Shown one piece after another: positions 9,254-18,300 of a DNA stretch of 64,000 nucleotides. The notes beneath the pieces are model-generated. The model saw only the letters and a program-made list of their open reading frames with translations. It had not been told where the DNA came from and did no database searches. Position numbers and translations under genes: made by a program. Position 1 is the first letter of the stretch. Each line of letters starts with the position of its first letter. The DNA is from Tritrichomonas musculus (Eukaryota > Parabasalia > Tritrichomonadida > Tritrichomonadidae), in assembly GCA_039105265.1 (NCBI GenBank), contig JAPFFF010000049.1, positions 1,013,501-1,077,500 on the forward strand. The letters are read 5' to 3'.

Positions 9254-9317
9254 GGTTAGAAAAATAGGGTTAGATCTAACCTGTTAACCCAAACCAAAAA
9301 TAAGATGAAGGTTTTTT
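9254..9317. repeat. Right arm of 64-bp inverted repeat
   Basis: Inverted partner of 8028-8091. It contains the perfect 14-bp palindrome GGTTAGATCTAACC and overlaps the stop codon of the HNH nuclease gene by two bases, so the two features share an exact border. Confidence 0.75.
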
Positions 9318-9879
9318 AGATATCATAACGTTTACGGAATTGTTTTATACTTATTTTTCTTAGCTTACCATTTACATCTTTCATAAATACACACTCAGAT
9401 CCTCTATCATTATTTATATGCAATCTTCTATACATGTCGTCATGAGTTTTCAAATAAAACTGTTCATCAACTAAGTTAAAGTAATAATTATGAAATTCAT
9501 GTTCACCATATCTTTTAATTTCAAAAGATTCATCTTCATCAAGTTTATCAATGAATGTGTACTCAATACCTCCTTGCTTAGACTTGTTCATACAGTTTTC
9601 CTGATTTGTAATCCACCTTAAGTTCTCTATTCTATAATCAGCTCTATTATGATTAATATGGTCCACTTGAGGTAAGTTATCAGGGTTTGGAATGAATTGT
9701 TGTGCTACAATCCTGTGCTTCTTAAAATGTTTTCCATTTAATTTTATAACAGCATAACCTTTTCTATCAAACCACTCACTAATTTCATATCCATCTCTTT
9801 TTCTCCTAATTGTGAATGGATATTTATCTAATATTTCATAATCCATGAAATCTTTTAGGGCGATATATTTAGCTTCCAT
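9316..9879 (-). CDS. HNH homing-type endonuclease, second copy
   Basis: A 187-aa paralogue of the nuclease at 5629-6231 with the same order of blocks: YEILDKYPFTIRRKRDGY (NUMOD4-like), KHRIVAQQFIPNP, DHINHNRADY and NLRWITNQEN at about residues 60-105. The C-terminal region is again aromatic-rich and ends in a short basic helix. Its start lies 11 bp after the stop of the polymerase ORF on the same strand, so it is probably expressed with the polymerase. Freestanding HNH genes placed next to conserved viral genes usually act as homing nucleases; that role here is inferred. Confidence 0.82.
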   Translation of the reverse strand: MEAKYIALKDFMDYEILDKYPFTIRRKRDGYEISEWFDRKGYAVIKLNGKHFKKHRIVAQQFIPNPDNLPQVDHINHNRADYRIENLRWITNQENCMNKSKQGGIEYTFIDKLDEDESFEIKRYGEHEFHNYYFNLVDEQFYLKTHDDMYRRLHINNDRGSECVFMKDVNGKLRKISIKQFRKRYDI

Positions 9880-9890
9880 GTATACTAAAA

Positions 9891-12143
9891 TTAAAATTTC
9901 ATCTTTCTTTCAAAAACCGGAATATTAATTTGTTGATAAGAATTACTCTTTCTGAAGCAATTGGAACCATCTAATAAATTAAATGTAATTTCTTCTCCGT
10001 GATACATCCTTTCATATAACTCCTCTACTGTAATATTCATTCGTTTACACTTGTTTAATATGCATTGCTTGGGTACTCCACGCATACGGATGTGATAGCC
10101 TTCATTACCTTTTTCATCAACGAGGATATCTAAGTAACTTTTCTTTCCTAATGCTATTAATTTCCTTGAATGAACACTACCGACAGCACCATTAAACGAA
10201 TCAAAGTCACAATGAAACTGTGTCATCTTCTTACCAATCAACTCCTTCCCATATTTTTTCTTGAACACCTCAGCTATCCTTGGTACATCTATTTCTCTAA
10301 CGTGTACACTATCTGTATCTGTATAGTAGATGTCTATTCCATTTTGCTCAGCTGTACTCATTACCCTATTCATTAAATGTTTGCTCCATGACAAGACACT
10401 AGCACCAAAATGAGGTAAATTAAAATGACTGTTTATTGGTTTAACCTTCTTAACATATACATTATCAATTGACTTGTTCTCTATCACCTCTGTTATGTAA
10501 TTATAGTTCTTCCATATATATTTAATGGCTTTATCTTTTGGTATGCATTTAGTTTCAGTTGTTGTTGCCTTTAGGATAGATTTTCCGTAAATAGAATTAA
10601 GAAGTAGTTTAATGGTTTGTTGCAATGGATTGTTAGCATCTTGGTATCTCCTTCTTAGATTGAACAATTTCTCTATAAATACATTAATCTTGTTGTTGAA
10701 TCCTTTGTCAAAGTAATATCCTCTAATAAACTCATAATCGAAATCATAAAACTCCATCAAGTCCATAAAAGCTCTCTTGTCTATGTAATAATTGTTGATG
10801 GGGTTGTTGTTAAATATTTTTGACCCTTGATCGTTCCTACTAAATATTTGACCAAATTTATATGGTTTGTCAGCCTTGCACTTGATCTTCTTGATATTGA
10901 TTTCAATGAAGAACTGATCAAAATCTAATAATTCCTTTGTAAACATATCCGATGGGCCCGCACGATTAGTACCTGAGGCCTCCAGGCGAATTACTTCTGG
11001 CACTCCTTTAGGTACACCAGACATAATACTCATTGCACTAGGATATAAACTGACTGCATCAAAATCTTGTATCCTTTCCTCTATATATTGCTTTTCATTA
11101 TTAGCTGTCATTGTTCTACCTCCACTAACGCATCTCTGAATGAAGTTTTGTGGTTTACCACTAAGTTGATAACACCCATCAAAGCAACCAAATTTATATG
11201 CATAATAGTAGCCAATAGAGCTAATGGATATAAAGTTATGGACATCAAGCATCTTTGTCTTCGTCTGCTTAAATACTTCTACCAGATCTCTATTAAATTT
11301 CTCTACTCCCTTCATCAATACTATGCAATCCAGTTTGCAATAATAGATAGCATACTTCATAATATCAATAGCTCCTCCAACATATGCACCACAAGCTTTT
11401 GCATTATCTATTAATTGCTTCCAGTCTTGTTTTATCTGTGTCAATGGTTTCTTGTCTTGGTTCTCTAAGTAATACTGTAGTTGAAATTCAAGCGCAGAGA
11501 CAGTTTTCCTATTTATGTTCCTTTCAGTATATATTTTATAGGCCATTACCTCTTTATGAACTGGTAACTGAAACATCTTACCAAATGAAGCTAATGCAGC
11601 AGGGATGATAGAGTAGCTATTGCGGAAAGTTAATCTCTTGTTAGGTTTATACTTTGTCATGACTATTTGCAGAATCGTTCCACTTCTCTCTGTTATTTGT
11701 ACATCCCATCCAGGAGTATTTATAAAGAAACAAGCATCATATTTAAGGTTATGGAAGTAAATGAGAGAATTGTTCTCCAATGACTTTAGTAATCTGTCAG
11801 CGATATTGGTTCCATCAAATATCATTTTATGAATTAACTCTTTGGTCCTGTACACAGTAATATTTAGATAAGGCATATGGGGTGATACAGTGGTATTAGT
11901 TTCAAAATCAGAATAATAAATCCTACTCCACTCTCTCTCCTTTTTCGTCTCTGATGAATCTATTAGTTTACAGCACAATTCAGGATCATATTCAAGGTCT
12001 GTATAATCCGCTAAGTGAGAGTTGTATTCATTCGTTGCTAAGATATTCATTTCACAGTTCTTTATCTCTCTGAACTTTCCTTCTTTAAATAGCTTGCGAA
12101 ATATTGCCATAGGTTTAACACCATTTAGGGGTTTATATATCAT
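9891..12143 (-). CDS. POLB: B-family DNA polymerase, exonuclease and polymerase domains
   Basis: A 750-aa ORF with the protein-primed B-family layout. An Exo I-like block YYSDFETNT lies at about residue 75, Exo II-like YFHNLKYDACFF near 134 and Exo III-like YCKLDCIVLM near 269. Polymerase motif A DFDAVSLYPSAM is near 361, motif B KLLLNSIYGKS near 518 and motif C YTDTDSVHV near 611. It would copy the element from its ends using a terminal protein. The neighbouring ORF at 12221-13045 carries the kind of N-terminal module seen in the 1524-aa polymerase of Polinton B and is listed separately. The HNH gene follows 11 bp downstream. Confidence 0.9.
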   Translation of the reverse strand: MIYKPLNGVKPMAIFRKLFKEGKFREIKNCEMNILATNEYNSHLADYTDLEYDPELCCKLIDSSETKKEREWSRIYYSDFETNTTVSPHMPYLNITVYRTKELIHKMIFDGTNIADRLLKSLENNSLIYFHNLKYDACFFINTPGWDVQITERSGTILQIVMTKYKPNKRLTFRNSYSIIPAALASFGKMFQLPVHKEVMAYKIYTERNINRKTVSALEFQLQYYLENQDKKPLTQIKQDWKQLIDNAKACGAYVGGAIDIMKYAIYYCKLDCIVLMKGVEKFNRDLVEVFKQTKTKMLDVHNFISISSIGYYYAYKFGCFDGCYQLSGKPQNFIQRCVSGGRTMTANNEKQYIEERIQDFDAVSLYPSAMSIMSGVPKGVPEVIRLEASGTNRAGPSDMFTKELLDFDQFFIEINIKKIKCKADKPYKFGQIFSRNDQGSKIFNNNPINNYYIDKRAFMDLMEFYDFDYEFIRGYYFDKGFNNKINVFIEKLFNLRRRYQDANNPLQQTIKLLLNSIYGKSILKATTTETKCIPKDKAIKYIWKNYNYITEVIENKSIDNVYVKKVKPINSHFNLPHFGASVLSWSKHLMNRVMSTAEQNGIDIYYTDTDSVHVREIDVPRIAEVFKKKYGKELIGKKMTQFHCDFDSFNGAVGSVHSRKLIALGKKSYLDILVDEKGNEGYHIRMRGVPKQCILNKCKRMNITVEELYERMYHGEEITFNLLDGSNCFRKSNSYQQINIPVFERKMKF

Positions 12144-12220
12144 GTAATGGTTCTTGTACAGTAATAAGTCAACAATTCGGTCAAACTCTTTGGCCCATGG
12201 TCTCTTTCTTGTATCTATTT

Positions 12221-13045
12221 TTATTTGTAGTTGGCTTCTTTCATCATATTTCCCTCATCAATCCTTCTTACAACAAAATGGCATTTAAACTGCTTGGCTA
12301 TATCGTATATCAAGTTATTGGGGATTAACCTAGTCTTGACCATAAAGCGTAAATAATTAATTTCCTCATCAGTGAATACTCCAGACTGAATGCAAGCATA
12401 TACCAAACAATTGTCTTTATAGTTCTTCTTATCAACTGTCTTGAATATTTGGTACTGTGATAAGTCTAAATCAGAGAGATTAATATAAGGGAAGAATCCA
12501 CCTTCTGGATTATCGCGATAATCTTCGTCGACTTCAACTTCTTCTTCATACAACTTACCTTTATTATCTTCTTTATTAATAGTGAATGATGTTTGCTTGC
12601 CTCTCTTTCTATTTTTAATGAAGAGCAACTGGTATTTTGCAGGGATGAATACATTGCCAACCCAAGGATTATTGTCTGAACAGTCATCATTCAAGTCTAT
12701 TGTCCCTGATATATGTCCTATTGTTGAATCTAATCTTCGTGCCTTGGAAAGTGTAAACCATTTGTATTCCTCACCACCTAATGATTCGCTTTTTACTACT
12801 ATATTCTTCTTATTCTCTTTGTGTAATTGTCTTAATGTTTCAGTGAAAGCAAGTCTCTTATCCTCATCATCACCTATATCTATGTCAAATGATATTTCTT
12901 TCTTAGCCTTGGTCATGAATTCTTTCAAATATTTCTTGAACTTTCGTTTGTCTCTTACGTCTTTCACCCTTTGCTTATACTCTTTTCTTGCTTCCGTTCT
13001 TGCAGTCGAATAGAGGTCAACTGATATATCAAAGAGGTATGTCAT
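12221..13045 (-). CDS. ORF with Polinton PolB N-terminal-type module
   Basis: A 274-aa ORF. A charged, Lys/Glu-rich N-terminal half is followed by a segment (NCLVYACIQSGVFTDEE, then LIPNNLIYDIAKQFKCHFVV) that matches in style the region DDCLCWYRFLACCL...AKKHNINVNIYEYN in the N-terminal third of the 1524-aa polymerase of Polinton B. That pattern (an Asn/Asp-Cys start, a helix, and a later beta pair) recalls OTU-like cysteine-protease folds often linked to Polinton and giant-virus polymerases, though the resemblance is weak. It lies directly upstream of the polymerase ORF on the same strand. It is divergent from the GIY-YIG-like gene at 13101, so the 55 bp between them should hold two promoters. 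Confidence 0.65.
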   Translation of the reverse strand: MTYLFDISVDLYSTARTEARKEYKQRVKDVRDKRKFKKYLKEFMTKAKKEISFDIDIGDDEDKRLAFTETLRQLHKENKKNIVVKSESLGGEEYKWFTLSKARRLDSTIGHISGTIDLNDDCSDNNPWVGNVFIPAKYQLLFIKNRKRGKQTSFTINKEDNKGKLYEEEVEVDEDYRDNPEGGFFPYINLSDLDLSQYQIFKTVDKKNYKDNCLVYACIQSGVFTDEEINYLRFMVKTRLIPNNLIYDIAKQFKCHFVVRRIDEGNMMKEANYK

Positions 13046-13100
13046 TTAAGTGTAAATAAGAAATAAAAAAATATCACGCTAAATATTTATTAACCCTAAA

Positions 13101-13424
13101 ATGGTAGAATACATATATTTGATTCGTGAAAGGGAATTTTCTTATTCTAATCAACCTGTATACAAAATTGGTAGAACAAATAAGATTGCAACAAGAATGG
13201 GACAATATCCAAAAGACAGCGAAGTATATATAATTGAAGCAGTAAGTGATTCAGTAAAAGTGGAAAAAGAATTAATAACAATATTTGAAGAAAATTATAA
13301 GAGAGCAACAACAAGAGATGGAACCGCATTTATAGGTAATGAGTACTTTGTTGGGAATGTGAATGAAATGATATATATTATTAGGACTTATATCCAATAT
13401 CATTGTCCCAGAGCTATCATTTAG
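13101..13424 (+). CDS. GIY-YIG-like (T5orf172/MUG113-type) protein
   Basis: A 107-aa protein beginning MVEYIYLIRE, followed by PVYKIGRTNKIATRMGQYPK and a later IGNEYFVGN segment. The order YIYL, VYKIGRT, arginine-bearing helix, then EKELITIFEE is characteristic of the T5orf172/MUG113 branch of the GIY-YIG nuclease superfamily, common in phages and large DNA viruses. It is a single-domain protein of normal length for the family. Its 3' end overlaps the 3' end of the convergent gene at 13417-14148 by a few bases. It may be another homing-type or repair nuclease; activity cannot be judged from motifs alone. Confidence 0.72.
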   Translation: MVEYIYLIREREFSYSNQPVYKIGRTNKIATRMGQYPKDSEVYIIEAVSDSVKVEKELITIFEENYKRATTRDGTAFIGNEYFVGNVNEMIYIIRTYIQYHCPRAII

Positions 13425-14148
13425 TAAGGATGTCATATATATCAGCCTCTTGGCTTGGTTTTATTTTTAAGGTAATGAAGAGAGGAGATTTTAATATTAC
13501 TGGTTGAAACATGAAATCAACTAATCTCATTTCCAAATATTTTAATGAATCCGTATTAACTTTTATTTTTATTGGCTTAGTCATGTCATAGTTAACTATC
13601 ATTGCCTCTTGATCCATTATCATTGTGTCAATGTTTGCTAGGATGCTTGGGGTATATTCTTGGTCTCCAATTGATGAATGAGTTGCTACACCCTGTAATG
13701 AAACTAAATACAACTTATTGGCAAAATCAAGTATAGGTAGATCAGGTACATTTTTTTCTTCATTAGCTTTTACATCAAATTCCTTGCAGTTGAACAAACC
13801 AGTAATCAATTTTGCTCTATGACTTCCTTCCTTGAATGTAATATTTTCAGTAGATGTTAATGATATGGTTCTGTTATTGATATTCTTGAAGGTGATAGTA
13901 GTCTGACGAGAATTTAGAAATTTGACTAGATATCCAAATGAATAGGTATACATCTCCTCAAAATCAATTCGTACCTCACTCTTTGATGTAGTAAATATTA
14001 AATAATCTTCCGCAGTTGTCATTAATATGTTGGCTTTGGTATTAATAGATGAAACATAGTACTTCACGTATGGACATTTCCATGGGATATCAATATTAAG
14101 TCTTACCGTATTGTAATTACCTGGTTGACTCTGAACACTATACAACAT
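13417..14148 (-). CDS. Possible minor capsid (penton-like) protein
   Basis: A 243-aa protein made mostly of predicted beta strands. The C-terminal half has the pattern HSSIGDQEYTPSILANIDTM followed, some 30 residues later, by LKYLEMRLVDFMFQPVILKS and LFITLKIKP. That succession of strands and the Asp-bearing turn near the end is reminiscent of single-jelly-roll minor capsid proteins of Polintons and virophages. It lies next to the fibre-like genes, which fits a vertex protein. The call rests on pattern and context only; a structure prediction showing one jelly-roll would support it. Confidence 0.45.
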   Translation of the reverse strand: MLYSVQSQPGNYNTVRLNIDIPWKCPYVKYYVSSINTKANILMTTAEDYLIFTTSKSEVRIDFEEMYTYSFGYLVKFLNSRQTTITFKNINNRTISLTSTENITFKEGSHRAKLITGLFNCKEFDVKANEEKNVPDLPILDFANKLYLVSLQGVATHSSIGDQEYTPSILANIDTMIMDQEAMIVNYDMTKPIKIKVNTDSLKYLEMRLVDFMFQPVILKSPLFITLKIKPSQEADIYDILTK

Positions 14149-14166
14149 AATTTAATTTCTGATAAA

Positions 14167-15345
14167 ATGTCTTTGGCACTGTATTCTGCAAAGAGCAAGG
14201 AAGCATATAAACTCAAATCAAATGATATAGAAATCACTATTGATGAAGAAGATGGTAAACGACTAAACATTGAAAACACTATTGAACCTGGCGAAATGGT
14301 GCAATTTAATTGTATCTACAACAAAGCTGAAATAGATGAAAAAATAGTTGGTGATTATTTCGAAAAAAATGGATTCGAAAACTTTGGTGCGCTTAATCTT
14401 ATGGCAGGGAAAGGTATTTATACATGGAATACTGACGGTACACTGACACCAAAAATACAATATTGTGCAAGCTTCAATAAGCTCTATGAAAGACTACGAG
14501 ATAGTGCTACTAATTTACATACCTTTCTAGCTAAAATGAAGGATGACGTAGATTCTGGTATTGCACCTGGTGCTACATTAAACTATTTTACAGGTGAGGT
14601 AAATGATAAAGAAATAATAACAGAATCATATGATGTTAGTACACACAAGAAACTAATAGAAGCACTTACACAGAATCATCAAGGTATGCTAAATGTAATG
14701 AACTTAATGATTAAAAATATAGATGATGTAAATAATGCAATTGCACCTAGTATCGATTGGTCTAAACTATCTGATTTAAAAATAATTGTTGAACATGTAG
14801 ATAAAACTACTCAAGCCTTAACTTATGAAACGGAGGACAAGAAACCAGAAAGTATGGACGCTATAATACAAGATATAAGTACAAGTAATGAAAATATATC
14901 TAAATGGATAGCAAATAATACTGTTAATTTTACTGAGGTAGAACCTGTTAAATATGTTGATGAAAAGGTTAATGAAACTACTAATGAAACTACCTATGAT
15001 GTCAATGAGACTAACATAACTAACATGAAAGACTTTGTTAATAAAACAAATACAACAGCTGCTAATATTACTAAATGGATAGATGCGTTAAATGATCAAA
15101 CCATATCTTATGAGACCCTCTTGAACTTAACAGGTGGAAATACTTCTATGTGCTTAATTAATAAAACAACTGGTGAACCTGAAATACATGAGGTTAAAAT
15201 AGAAATTGATGAAACAACACCTACGCCTACACCTGAACCTACTACACCTGAACCTACTCCTACACCTGAACCTACGCCTACACCTAGGCCTACACCTGAA
15301 CGCCTACGCCTACACCTACTCCAACTGAGCCACCAAATGAGTTAG
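14167..15345 (+). CDS. Fibre-like protein with C-terminal Pro-Thr-Glu repeats
   Basis: The ATG at 14167 (MSLALYSAKSKEAYKL) is preferred to the in-frame ATG at 14125, which lies inside the divergent neighbour. The N-terminal 60 residues form a small domain. Long helical stretches rich in Asn and Thr follow, with repeated ITKWID/ISKWIA motifs at about residues 245-310 that suggest a coiled or repetitive shaft. The C-terminus is a (Thr-Pro-Glu-Pro)n array encoded by a DNA minisatellite at about 15205-15320, resembling linkers in viral fibres and surface proteins. It precedes two more giant ORFs on the same strand, and the three may make one surface structure. Function inferred from architecture. 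Confidence 0.6.
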   Translation: MSLALYSAKSKEAYKLKSNDIEITIDEEDGKRLNIENTIEPGEMVQFNCIYNKAEIDEKIVGDYFEKNGFENFGALNLMAGKGIYTWNTDGTLTPKIQYCASFNKLYERLRDSATNLHTFLAKMKDDVDSGIAPGATLNYFTGEVNDKEIITESYDVSTHKKLIEALTQNHQGMLNVMNLMIKNIDDVNNAIAPSIDWSKLSDLKIIVEHVDKTTQALTYETEDKKPESMDAIIQDISTSNENISKWIANNTVNFTEVEPVKYVDEKVNETTNETTYDVNETNITNMKDFVNKTNTTAANITKWIDALNDQTISYETLLNLTGGNTSMCLINKTTGEPEIHEVKIEIDETTPTPTPEPTTPEPTPTPEPTPTPRPTPERLRLHLLQLSHQMS

Positions 15346-15359
15346 TTAACCAAGATGAT

Positions 15360-18300
15360 ATGGTTTATGAAATTCCCACTACTGATGAATTAAAGAATTT
15401 GATAACAAATAAGATTCCAGTTAATAATGCCCCTGAAGAACTCACAATCAATGTATCTAAGTATTGGTTATATAGTAAAAAGACAATTGGATGGATAAAA
15501 AGCTTATTGTATAATATAATTTCGACTACTCTATATCTTGCTAAAATACCTATTAAATTAACCTATAAAACAATCGATTACGCCTTTATTCAAACCCTGA
15601 AAACATTATATAATATATATTATTTTCTCTGGTCTCATTTTAAATGTATTGTGTTTGAAGGGTATCGAAACGTAAAAGACGCACTTACAGGGGAGATAAA
15701 AGAAGAAAATATAGTATTTAAAGTAACTAACTATGATAGTGAAATAGAAAATTTTGTTGGTGAAATAGACCCTGACTTTGAAGAAATGCTAGAGGGTTTT
15801 AAGGAAATCACACCAACTACTAAAACAGTTGATGAGTTGAAGAAGAAAGGATATAAAGAAGTTAATGTAGCATGTACATCATGGGAAGTATTCTGGGGAA
15901 ACGCTTGGAAGTTAATTAAAAGACCATTTATAGCTTTATGGAATGGAGTTAAGAAGTTTGGTAATGATACATATTTATTCTTTACAGGTGAAGATAATGA
16001 TGGTAGAGGAACATATTGGGAAAATTGTCCACATATGTTGAGGATTACAATAATAGCTTTCGTCTTGGGTGGTGCAGCAGTTTCTATCGGAGCTCTTGCA
16101 GTTTTGTATGTAATATGTCCAATCGCTGAAAAACTCTTTAATGGATTTGAATATATTATGATCAAATTATCGGGTAATGACCCAGTTCCTATTGCTTATG
16201 CTCGTACATTAGCAGAAGATGCCATAGTAGACCCTGATGGAAATAAGATAGATATTGATATTGATTATGAGCTATTAGAAATATTTAGACAAGAATATAA
16301 TGCAAAAGTAGTAGACTACAAGGTTATGAATAATGAGATATCAACTCCTTCTACTGACTCTAAATATTTTACATTAAAAGAATCAGATCAATTATATTTA
16401 TATAGACCATCAAAAGTATATGAAGAATCCAATTATTATTGTATGAGATGGGATATAGATAAAGATTATGATTTATCATTGAATATGGTATTTAGGTTCA
16501 AGGACTATTTATTTAGGCACACTTGGGAATTAATATGGGATGGGAAAAATTGGACAGGAAATAACTGTCAAAATGTGTTTACAGCAAAAATATCATACAT
16601 GAATAATAATAGCGGAGCTCCAGCAATAATAATTAAAAAGAACGAACTAATTGGGAAATGGATAAAAGGAACAATAAAAGAAGATTTAACAGATGATGAT
16701 AATTATGCTCACATACTAAAAGACTATCTTACAAATTGGAGAGTTGTTAAGAAAGATGGAACCATATTAAACGTAGGAACAACTGCAGTTTTTGATCCTA
16801 GCAGTTCAGGTACATTCACACAAGATGGAAATAAATATGAACAAGCTAGAATGTATGTTGATGCACCAAGCGGATTAAAAGAAGAAGACGGATTATATGT
16901 TTATGCAGATTTAAATATTAATGGAAACATAACAGAATTAAAATGGGATTGTCATCCTGAACACTGTATTAATTCTGGAGTCATGCACACTTATGGATCA
17001 AATCCTTGTCTAGAATCATTTAATTATCAGCGAGAAAAAAGACATTCGATAAAAATCATTGAAGGATTTAACCATAAGAGCATTCGAATATACATGGAAA
17101 AAGAATTATTTGAATTTGATGTAAAAGTTAATCCATTTAACATAATCTTACAAGAACAATTTTATGAAGTAGAGCCAGATCCAAGAAACTGTTCAACTAT
17201 ATCAACAGATTTAAATATTTATTCATCAAAGATTATATGGGCTGATAATATCATGACGATGAGAAGAGACTTAAATGTTGTTGGTGGAATTACTGACATA
17301 TTGCAATATGATTATGCTTTATTGAAACAGACAGTTGATAATCTAGCTGAGCAAATGAGAATTCAAGCCATGTATAATGAATATACTGATAGTATTAAAC
17401 AAGGTATATCAGTTGCAAATACGATTTTAAATATTCTAGCTTCAGTAGTATCGATTGCAGGGGTACTCTCAACATTAAATATGTCCAATAACTCAGTAAA
17501 TATTAATACATATCAAACAACACCTTTCCCTGGGCCAGGAGGAAATGGTGGAGGAGGTGGAGGTGGAGGTGGTGGTTATCCAGGTGATGGAGGTAGTGGC
17601 TTTCAAGGTAAGTTTTTGGTGAATGTTGATTTGAAGGCTGATAAGATGACTATGGAAAGATTTTTGCCAACTACAACAACTGTTCAAATACCCGTGGCTG
17701 GAGCTATATCAACATTCTCAGCAACACAGGTTGTTCTATCTACAACACATGCATTAACTCAGTTAGGAAATGCTATTGCTACACTTGGTTCGAATGTATT
17801 AAATTTCTTTAGGAATAGACCAGATACGAATGGAACTGAAACATTAAATATTAATTCATCCTCGATTACAATAACTGATAATGATACTGATAATGCAACT
17901 AATACTATCACAACCACTGAACAATCATTAGTGAGAACTCATAGAGAAGTTCAGCCACAAGTTGTCACAGATGAAACAGATGAGATTCGAACAGATATAA
18001 CAGTACCACAGACTACAATGACAAATACGGCATCAACTACGATTGCACTTAGGAATCAAGTTCCTGTTATTGATATTGCTGGAACTCAGTATACCTTAGA
18101 AGACATAGCAGATTTGACAAGAGAAGAACGAAATGCATTAGTTGCTAATCATCCTGATATCTTACGTATCCAATATCATGGAAGAGAGTGGTTTAATGTG
18201 TATGATTTGTTTTATAATGACCAACTCATTATCCATAATAATGTATTTCAACGAAGGACTCTAATAAGACCAGCTGATATTGAGATGACAGATAGAATAC

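Noticed and set aside
11067-11608. Forward frames opposite the polymerase ORF
   Set aside because: They are antisense shadows of well-supported polymerase coding sequence.
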